A stretch of 10,880 nucleotides of DNA from Thioalkalivibrio sp. GTDB lineage: Bacteria > Pseudomonadota > Gammaproteobacteria > Ectothiorhodospirales > Ectothiorhodospiraceae. The DNA is taken from contig PUOZ01000212.1 in the NCBI GenBank assembly GCA_003553165.1, forward strand, positions 1 to 10,880, in the 5' to 3' direction. Numbering within the stretch: the stretch's first letter is position 1; every line of letters begins with the position of its first letter. Under the pieces are notes generated by a model. That model was not told where the DNA came from, did not search any database, and saw only the letters and a program-made list of their open reading frames with translations. Positions 5,087 through 10,880 of this stretch are shown here, in pieces. A program made the position numbers and the translations under genes.

Positions 5087-5548
5087 TCAGTCCCGCTCCG
5101 GGAGGGCATCCGCTGCAGGCCCACCGCCGACCTCGAGGATCTCGACGACGAAGTCGAAGGGCTGGCCTGCCAGCGGGTGATTGAAATCGACAGTCACGGC
5201 GCCCTCCTCCAGGCTGCGAATCCGTCCGGGCACGACGTCACCAGCCGGGGGGTTGAATTCGAAGATCAGTCCGGGCTCCAGGGGCATGTCCTTCGGGAAC
5301 GCGGAACGCTCCAGCACCTGCACCGCAGCCTTGGTGGGAAAGGGGAACACGGTTCCCGGAGCGATCGCAAATTCCCGCTGCTCGCCGGGCGCCAGTCCAA
5401 TCAGGTGCCGCTCCAGTCCCGACTCGAGGGTGCCGTCCCCCAGCACGAAGTCCAGCGGTTCATCGCCCGAGGTGTCGGCCACGAAACCGCCTTCCAGGTG
5501 AAGGCTGTAGTGCATGACAACGCGGCTTCCCGGCGCAATGACACTCAT
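5087..5548 (-). CDS. fkpB: FKBP-type peptidyl-prolyl cis-trans isomerase
   Basis: This encodes a 153-residue SlpA/FkpB-type prolyl isomerase, probably cytoplasmic and acting in protein folding. The FKBP half opens with [16 protein letters not shown] and [17 protein letters not shown], then [14 protein letters not shown]. The inserted chaperone (IF) region follows, and the domain closes with [19 protein letters not shown], the usual end of this family. ATG 5548 overlaps the lspA stop as ATGA, so translation is probably coupled. Its position between lspA and ispH is the same as in E. coli, which supports the fkpB assignment over other FKBPs. Confidence 0.95.
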   Translation of the reverse strand: MSVIAPGSRVVMHYSLHLEGGFVADTSGDEPLDFVLGDGTLESGLERHLIGLAPGEQREFAIAPGTVFPFPTKAAVQVLERSAFPKDMPLEPGLIFEFNPPAGDVVPGRIRSLEEGAVTVDFNHPLAGQPFDFVVEILEVGGGPAADALPERD

Positions 5549-6045
5549 GACTTCTCCCTGTGCTCGACGATACGCTGCTCGGTGAAGGTCGCGATGATCA
5601 GGCAGACCGCACCCACCGTGATCGCGGCATCGGCCACGTTGAAGGCCGGCCAGTGCAAACCCGCATAGTGAAAATCGAGGAAGTCGACGACCCGGCCGAT
5701 CCGCACCCGGTCCACCAGGTTGCCGATGGCGCCGCCGAGAATCAGCCCGAGCGAGGCGACCGAGAGCCAGGCCTGGCGCGGCACACGCGCCAGCCAGACG
5801 AAGATCAGCAGTCCCACCCCCAGGGCGATTCCCGAGAGTACCCAGCGCTGCCAGCCGCCTGCGGAAGCCAGAAAGCTGAATGCGGCGCCGGGATTGTAGA
5901 CCAGGGTCAGGTTGAAGAAGCTGGTGACCTCGACCGGCGCGTACAGCGTCAGTGCCCGCTCGGCCCAAAGCTTGGTGACCTGGTCGACGAGGGCCACAAA
6001 GGCAGCGAGCGCCAGCCCAGGGCGCAGACCGCTGGTACCCCACAT
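5545..6045 (-). CDS. lspA: Lipoprotein signal peptidase (signal peptidase II)
   Basis: LspA is the inner-membrane aspartyl protease that cleaves prolipoproteins before the lipidated cysteine; it would process the small lipoprotein encoded at 753-950. The protein has 166 residues (E. coli 164) and four expected transmembrane helices. The catalytic pair is visible as D112 in GNLVDR and D139 in FNVADA, with other family motifs DQVTKLW (21-27) and NPGAAFSFL (51-59). ATG 6045 shares one base with the ileS stop codon (TGATG); an in-frame extension upstream is Arg-rich and antisense-like within ileS and is rejected. Confidence 0.97.
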   Translation of the reverse strand: MWGTSGLRPGLALAAFVALVDQVTKLWAERALTLYAPVEVTSFFNLTLVYNPGAAFSFLASAGGWQRWVLSGIALGVGLLIFVWLARVPRQAWLSVASLGLILGGAIGNLVDRVRIGRVVDFLDFHYAGLHWPAFNVADAAITVGAVCLIIATFTEQRIVEHREKS

Positions 6046-8882
6046 CAGGCGTACCGCCTGTTCTCGCCGGCGCCGGCGACGTTGTCGACACAGCGCCCGC
6101 ACAATTCCGGGTGCTCGTGATGGGCGCCGACATCGGGCCGCCGGTGCCAGCAGCGAACGCACTTGGGATGCTCACTCTTGTGCACGACGATGGCCAGCGG
6201 GGAACCATCGGCGAGGTTCACGGGCGTGACCTCCGCCGGGGCCGCTTCGGCGCGCACCCGGGCATCCGAGGTGATCAGCACGAAACGCAACTCATCGCCG
6301 AGGCGGCGCAGCAGGTCGGCGGTCGTACCTTCGACGTACAGGTCGATCTCGGCATTCAGCGAGCCGCCCATGCCCTGTTCGTTGCGTGCGACCTCGACCG
6401 CGCGCGCAACATGAGTACGTACCTCGAGAATGCGATCCCAATCCATGGCCGTAAAGACCGCGTCCGCGGCCAGCGGCTGCAGGCCGTCGTACCACTGGCT
6501 GAACAGCACGCTCTCGGCGCGTTCCCCGGGCAGCAGAGCCCAGATCTCCTCCGCGGTGAAGCTCAGGATCGGAGCAATCCAGCGGGTCAGCGCCTCGGCC
6601 ACGTGGTACATCGCGGTCTGGGCGGAGCGGCGGGCGCGGCTCTCCGCCGGCGTGGTGTACTGGCGATCCTTGATCACGTCCAGGTAGAAGCTGCCCAGTT
6701 CCACCGAGCAGAAGTTGTGCACCCGCTGGTAGATCTGGTGGAACTGGTAGCCGTCATAGGCACGAACCACCTGCGTCTGCACCCCCAGCGCCCGGTCGAT
6801 GATCCAGCGGTCCAGCGGCAGCAGTGCATCCATGGAGAGCGCATCGCGGTCCGGTTCGAAGCCGTTCAGATTGGACAGCAGGAAGCGAGTGGTATTGCGG
6901 ATGCGCCGATAGGCATCCGCCGTGCGCTCGAGGATGCCGTCGGAAATCGCCATCTCCCCGGAAAAATCGGTCGCGGCGACCCAGAGGCGCAGGATGTCGG
7001 CCCCCAGCGTGGACACCACCTCCTGCGGCGCAACCACGTTGCCGCGCGACTTCGACATCTTCTCGCCCTTCTCGTCCACGGTGAAACCGTGGGTGAGCAC
7101 CGCCCGATAGGGCGCCTCGCCGTGCATCGCGACGCTGGTGAGAAGGCTCGACTGGAACCAGCCGCGATGCTGGTCCGAGCCCTCGAGGTAGAGATCGGCG
7201 GGCAGGCCCAGTTCCGGCCGACGGCCGCTGACGGTGAAGTGAGTCACGCCGGAGTCGAACCAGACGTCCAGGATGTCTTTCGACTTCAGATAGTCTGCTG
7301 CATCCTCGCCCAGCAGATCCTTCGGAGCCAGCGCGAACCAGGCCTCGATGCCCGCCTCTTCCACCCGCTGCGCCACCTGCTCCAGCAGCTCGGACGTGCG
7401 CGCATGCAGCCGCCCCGACTCGCGGTGCACGAACAGCGGGATCGGCACGCCCCAGTTGCGCTGCCGCGAGATGCACCAGTCGGGCCGTTTCTCCACCATG
7501 CCGTGAATGCGCGCCTCACCCCACTCGGGCAACCAGCGGGTCTTTGCGATCGCGCGCAGGGCATCGTGGCGCAGATCGGCCCGGTCCATGCTGATGAACC
7601 ATTGCGGCGTGGCCCGGAAGATGGTCGGGGTCTTGTGGCGCCAGCAATGCGGGTAACTGTGATGGATCTTCTCGACCACGATCAGGTTGCCGCGCTCGCG
7701 CAGAACGTCGACCACGTGCGCGTTGACCTGGTGCACGTTCTCGCCGGCAAAGAGCGGCGTGCCGGGCAGAAAGCAGCCATCCGGCCCCACCGGGTTGTCG
7801 ACCCGCAGGTTGTAGCGCAGGCCCACCGCGTAATCGTCCTGTCCGTGGCCCGGAGCGGTGTGAACACAACCGGTGCCCGCCTCCGTCGTCACGTGATCGC
7901 CGAGGATCACAGGCACCTCGCGATCAAGGAACGGGTGCTGCAGCTGCAATCCCTCGAGGCTCGAACCGCTGGCGCGTCCGACGATCCGGCACTCGCCCAG
8001 CTGATAGCGCCCGCAGCTACCTTCCATCAGATCCTCGGCCAAGAGCAGGCGTTCGCGTTCGAACTGGATCAGCACGTAACTCAGGTTCGGGTTCACAGCA
8101 ACTGCCTGGTTGGCCGGCAGCGTCCATGCGGTCGTGGTCCAGATCACCACGCTGACCGGCCCATCCGAATCGCCCTCGAGATTCATGCGCCGCAGCAGAT
8201 CGATCTCGTCAGCGACCCGGAAGCGGACGTCGATACCAAGCGAGATCTTGTCCTCATACTCCACCTCCGCCTCGGCCAGGGCGGAGCCGCAATCCACGCA
8301 CCAGTGCACCGGCTTCTCGCCCATCTGCACGTGATCCCTGGACATGATCCGGCCCAGGGCGCGAATGGTATCGGCCTCGACACGGTAGTCCATGGTCAGG
8401 TACGGGTGATCCCAATCGGCAAGCACGCCAAGGCGCTGGAAATCGGCGCTCTGGCCTGCGACCTGCTCCGCCGCGTACGCCCGGCAGGCGCTGCGGAAGG
8501 TGGCAGGGTCCACGTCCTTCCCCGCTTTTCCGAGGTTCTGCTCCACCTTCAGCTCGATCGGCAGCCCGTGGCAGTCCCAGCCAGGGACGAACGGCGCATC
8601 GAAGCCGGACAGGGTCCGGCTCTTGACGATAAAGTCCTTCAGGATCTTGTTCACGGCGTGCCCGACGTGAATCGAGCCGTTGGCATACGGCGGACCGTCG
8701 GCGAGCACGAAGCGGGGCCGCCCGGCGCAGTGCTCGCGCAGCCGGTCATAACGGCGTGCGACGGTCCATTCGGAGAGCCACCCCGGTTCGCGCTGGGCCA
8801 GGTTCGCCCGCATCGGAAATGCGGTCTCCGGAAGATTGAGCGTGTCCTTGTAGGGATTCGGCGGGGCCGGTTTTCGTGCCAT
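6045..8882 (-). CDS. ileS: Isoleucyl-tRNA synthetase
   Basis: This class I aminoacyl-tRNA synthetase charges tRNA-Ile in the cytoplasm. It has 945 residues (E. coli 938). The order is a catalytic Rossmann fold with the HIGH motif as HVGH (72-75), the CP1 editing domain with [11 protein letters not shown] (248-258), SGVTHFTV and [13 protein letters not shown] in the core, KMSKS at 608-612, an anticodon-binding helical region, and a C-terminal zinc site with paired CxxC motifs (CVRC and CGRC) in the last 45 residues. This is the bacterial type 1 enzyme, the form generally sensitive to mupirocin. ATG 8882 is chosen because [18 protein letters not shown] matches the family N-terminus; only GGAA is visible upstream as a weak ribosome binding site. 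It follows ribF after 19 bases. Confidence 0.99.
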   Translation of the reverse strand: MARKPAPPNPYKDTLNLPETAFPMRANLAQREPGWLSEWTVARRYDRLREHCAGRPRFVLADGPPYANGSIHVGHAVNKILKDFIVKSRTLSGFDAPFVPGWDCHGLPIELKVEQNLGKAGKDVDPATFRSACRAYAAEQVAGQSADFQRLGVLADWDHPYLTMDYRVEADTIRALGRIMSRDHVQMGEKPVHWCVDCGSALAEAEVEYEDKISLGIDVRFRVADEIDLLRRMNLEGDSDGPVSVVIWTTTAWTLPANQAVAVNPNLSYVLIQFERERLLLAEDLMEGSCGRYQLGECRIVGRASGSSLEGLQLQHPFLDREVPVILGDHVTTEAGTGCVHTAPGHGQDDYAVGLRYNLRVDNPVGPDGCFLPGTPLFAGENVHQVNAHVVDVLRERGNLIVVEKIHHSYPHCWRHKTPTIFRATPQWFISMDRADLRHDALRAIAKTRWLPEWGEARIHGMVEKRPDWCISRQRNWGVPIPLFVHRESGRLHARTSELLEQVAQRVEEAGIEAWFALAPKDLLGEDAADYLKSKDILDVWFDSGVTHFTVSGRRPELGLPADLYLEGSDQHRGWFQSSLLTSVAMHGEAPYRAVLTHGFTVDEKGEKMSKSRGNVVAPQEVVSTLGADILRLWVAATDFSGEMAISDGILERTADAYRRIRNTTRFLLSNLNGFEPDRDALSMDALLPLDRWIIDRALGVQTQVVRAYDGYQFHQIYQRVHNFCSVELGSFYLDVIKDRQYTTPAESRARRSAQTAMYHVAEALTRWIAPILSFTAEEIWALLPGERAESVLFSQWYDGLQPLAADAVFTAMDWDRILEVRTHVARAVEVARNEQGMGGSLNAEIDLYVEGTTADLLRRLGDELRFVLITSDARVRAEAAPAEVTPVNLADGSPLAIVVHKSEHPKCVRCWHRRPDVGAHHEHPELCGRCVDNVAGAGENRRYA

Positions 8883-8901
8883 GGGAGTTCCGGTTGGCCG
8901 G

Positions 8902-9849
8902 TCAGGCCGGCTGCTGCAAGAATGGGTTTGCAAAAACGGCTCGCGCCGCCGCGACGTCACGCGCAATCTGGACCTTCAGCGCGTCCAGCGATTCGAAACG
9001 CTGTTCGCCACGAATGCCGGCCAACGGTTCGAAGCGCGCCAGCTCGCCGTAGAGATCGGGACTGGCGTCCAGCACGTGGGCCTCCAGTCGCTGCTCGGTG
9101 CCGGCGACCGTCGGCCGCCAGCCGATGTTGGCGACCGCGGGAAAGATATCGCCGCGCCGCGTGAACAGCCACCCGGCAAAAACCCCGCGCAGCGCCATCG
9201 GCTGCGCGCCCAGCCGCACGTTGGCGGTGGGGAACCCGATCACCCGGCCGCGCTTGTCTCCGTGAGAGACCCGGCCGCAGATCCCGTAGCGACGCCCGAG
9301 CAAGCGGGCGGCGGCGTCGAAATCGCCCGCCTGCGCGGCGGCTCTGACCCGGGTGCTGCTGATGCGTCCCTCGGCGTCCGCCAGGGTCGGGGTCGACTCC
9401 ACGGTGAAGCCCAGCTCGCGTCCCATGGATTCCAGCAGCGCGTAGTCGCCGCCGCGCCCCTTCCCGAAGCGGAAATCGTCACCGACCAACACGTGCCGCG
9501 CACCCAGCGCCCGATGCAGCACACGCCGCACGAAGTCCTGCGCCGGCTCGTTCGCCAGGGGGGCACCGAAGCGCATCATCCAGACGGCGTCCAGGCCGGT
9601 GGTGCGCAGGAACTCCACGCGGTCGCGCAGGCGCTGCAGGCGCCCCGGCGCGCGGTCGGGCGCGAAGAATTCCAGCGGCAGGGGTTCGAAGGTGATCAGC
9701 ACGGAAGGCGCGCGCAGGCTCTTCCCGGCCGCGAGCAGGCGCGACACGACCGCCTGATGCCCCCGATGGAAGCCGTCGAAGTTCCCGATTGTGACCACCG
9801 CCCCGGAGTACACCGGTCCGCGAGGGCCCAAGCCGCGCAACAGCCGCAT
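8902..9849 (-). CDS. ribF: Bifunctional riboflavin kinase / FAD synthetase
   Basis: RibF phosphorylates riboflavin to FMN and adenylylates FMN to FAD in the cytoplasm. It has 315 residues, the usual length. The N-terminal nucleotidyltransferase shows [11 protein letters not shown] (22-32) and SSTRVR (164-169). The C-terminal riboflavin kinase shows GFPTAN (205-210) and NIGWRPT (241-247). ATG 9849 is preferred; a GTG two codons upstream is possible. It lies between murJ and ileS, as in pseudomonads and other gammaproteobacteria, 80 bases after murJ. That gap contains a TATACT hexamer that may give the ribF-ispH genes their own promoter. Confidence 0.97.
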   Translation of the reverse strand: MRLLRGLGPRGPVYSGAVVTIGNFDGFHRGHQAVVSRLLAAGKSLRAPSVLITFEPLPLEFFAPDRAPGRLQRLRDRVEFLRTTGLDAVWMMRFGAPLANEPAQDFVRRVLHRALGARHVLVGDDFRFGKGRGGDYALLESMGRELGFTVESTPTLADAEGRISSTRVRAAAQAGDFDAAARLLGRRYGICGRVSHGDKRGRVIGFPTANVRLGAQPMALRGVFAGWLFTRRGDIFPAVANIGWRPTVAGTEQRLEAHVLDASPDLYGELARFEPLAGIRGEQRFESLDALKVQIARDVAAARAVFANPFLQQPA

Positions 9850-9874
9850 CGCCACTCATCCGCGCAAAAGCGGA

Positions 9875-9880
9875 AGTATA
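9875..9880 (-). promoter_or_regulatory. Candidate -10 element of an internal ribF promoter
   Basis: TATACT on the minus strand matches five of six bases of the sigma-70 -10 consensus and stands out in a GC-rich gap. It would start transcription near 9868, about 20 bases before the ribF ATG. The -35 region is poor (GTGTGG at 17-base spacing), so this is a weak prediction. Confidence 0.35.
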
Positions 9881-9929
9881 CCCCGCGCTCGTGGCGACCA
9901 CACCCGAACCCGGACGTAGTGATGGATCT

Positions 9930-10880
9930 TCAGGCGTCGTGCAGAAGGAACTGGCGCGGGCGCAGCCCCGCCAACCAGAGCGTCAGCAGGAAGGACCCGC
10001 TGCCAGCGGCAATCAGGCCGAACAGCACCAAGCCGCGCTGGGTGGCGGCCCAGCCGGACCACTGGTCCCACCCCGGGGCGAGCAGGATCAGCAGCGCGAC
10101 CATCACCGCCAGCGCCGACCAGAGCCCGATCCGGAAGTGCGGCAGCGCCGGTCCCGGCTGGTAAATGCCCTCGCGCAGGAGTCCGCGGTACAGGAGTCCG
10201 GCGTTCAGGTAGGCCGAGGCCGAGGTCGCGAGCGCAAGGCCGGCATGGGCGCCCGGGATTCCCGAGAGATACCAGGGCAGCACGAACAGCAGGTTCAACA
10301 CCATGTTTGCGAGCATCGCGATCACCGCGATCTTCACCGGCGTCTTCGTGTCCTGGCGGGCGAAAAAGCCAGGAGCGAGGATCTTGATCAGGATGAAGCC
10401 CGGCAACCCCAGGCCGTAGGCGGCCAATGCCATCGCAGCCATCCGGGTGTCGTGTTCGGTAAAGGCGCTGTACTGAATCAGCGTGGCCAGGATCGGCACC
10501 GACAGCACGATCAGGCCGGCCGTGGCCGGTAGCGCCACCAGCAGCGACAGGCGCAGCGCCCAGTCCAGGGTGCGTCCGAACGCCGCCTGGTCGGCGCGGG
10601 AATGCTCGCCGGACAGGCGCGGCAGGATCACCGTGGCGATCGCGATACCGAACAGGGCCAGGGGCAGCTCGACGAAGCGATCGCCGAAGTAGAGCCACGA
10701 GATCGAGCCTGCGACGAGGAAGGACGCAATCACGGTATCCACCAGCAGGTTGATCTGGACCACGGAGGTTCCGAGGATCGCCGGCAGCATCAGGCGCACG
10801 ATCTTCCGCACCCCGGCGTGCGCGCGCCGGAACCGCGGCCGGGGCAACAGCCCGGCCCGCACCAGGAACGGCACCTGAAA
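9930..10880 (-). CDS. murJ: Lipid II flippase MurJ, C-terminal part (cut by window edge)
   Basis: This frame is open from the window edge to TGA at 9930-9932, giving the last 316 residues; the family is around 510 residues long, so roughly the first 40 percent is missing. It is a multi-helix MATE/MVF-like membrane protein. Recognisable stretches include LMLPAILGTSVVQINLLVDT, SISWLYFGDRFVELPLALFG, IATVILPRLSGEH and GFFARQDTKTPVKIA, all typical of MurJ (MviN). MurJ flips lipid II to the periplasmic face for peptidoglycan synthesis. It is followed by ribF on the same strand, the usual order in this group. Confidence 0.97.
   Translation of the reverse strand, partial: FQVPFLVRAGLLPRPRFRRAHAGVRKIVRLMLPAILGTSVVQINLLVDTVIASFLVAGSISWLYFGDRFVELPLALFGIAIATVILPRLSGEHSRADQAAFGRTLDWALRLSLLVALPATAGLIVLSVPILATLIQYSAFTEHDTRMAAMALAAYGLGLPGFILIKILAPGFFARQDTKTPVKIAVIAMLANMVLNLLFVLPWYLSGIPGAHAGLALATSASAYLNAGLLYRGLLREGIYQPGPALPHFRIGLWSALAVMVALLILLAPGWDQWSGWAATQRGLVLFGLIAAGSGSFLLTLWLAGLRPRQFLLHDA

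Noticed and set aside
4240..5184. A 314-codon plus-strand open frame antisense to ispH
   Set aside because: IspH has its three cluster cysteines on the minus strand; the plus-strand translation shows no recognisable family.
6111..9164. A 1017-codon plus-strand open frame antisense to ileS and part of ribF
   Set aside because: It is the shadow of strongly GC-biased third codon positions in ileS, which has all its catalytic motifs on the minus strand. The plus-strand product is low-complexity and shows no domain.
8881..10164. A 427-codon plus-strand open frame antisense to ribF and the end of murJ
   Set aside because: It is antisense to ribF and murJ, both with clear motifs; its Arg/Gln/His/Pro-rich composition is typical of an antisense shadow.
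1..10880. CRISPR arrays, tRNA or rRNA genes, insertion sequences
   Set aside because: No regularly spaced repeats, no cloverleaf-like or ribosomal sequence and no transposase with flanking inverted repeats were seen on either strand.

Overview
The window looks like chromosomal DNA of a high-GC gammaproteobacterium. The evidence is the minus-strand gene order murJ-ribF-ileS-lspA-fkpB-ispH, which is the conserved gammaproteobacterial arrangement, and a strong bias to G or C at third codon positions in those genes. A Chromatiales-like or Xanthomonadales-like lineage would fit, but the sequence alone does not settle this.

Right part (about 3117-10880, all minus strand, read from high to low coordinates): the C-terminal 316 codons of the lipid II flippase murJ run off the window edge, followed by ribF, ileS, lspA, fkpB, ispH and an N-formylglutamate amidohydrolase-family gene. 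Several junctions overlap or nearly touch: ileS/lspA share one base, lspA/fkpB share ATGA, and fkpB/ispH are 4 bases apart. This is an essential housekeeping operon covering peptidoglycan precursor export, flavin cofactors, Ile-tRNA charging, lipoprotein maturation, protein folding and isoprenoid precursors. A possible extra 59-codon reading frame overlaps the amidohydrolase stop by ATGA.

Left part (1-2963): an accessory stress/envelope module of very small genes. On the minus strand are the N-terminus of a PAS-domain signalling protein (cut by the window edge), a CsbD-family gene and a small acidic lipoprotein. On the plus strand are an OmpA-domain fragment without an export signal, a DUF3185-like two-helix membrane protein, an atypical Crp/Fnr-family regulator and a 24-residue single-helix membrane peptide.

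The most interesting observation is a Crp-like inverted repeat, TGTNCG-N4-CNNACM followed by GAC. It occurs three times, each 89-94 bases before the start codon of a small envelope gene: the lipoprotein (with csbD downstream), the DUF3185 gene (with the regulator downstream) and the 24-residue peptide. At two of the three, a -10-like hexamer sits exactly where a class II Crp-type activator site would place it. I infer a compact, self-contained regulon in which the Crp/Fnr protein controls its own operon and its small membrane-protein neighbours. The inducing signal is unknown. No tRNA, rRNA, CRISPR array or intact mobile element was seen.
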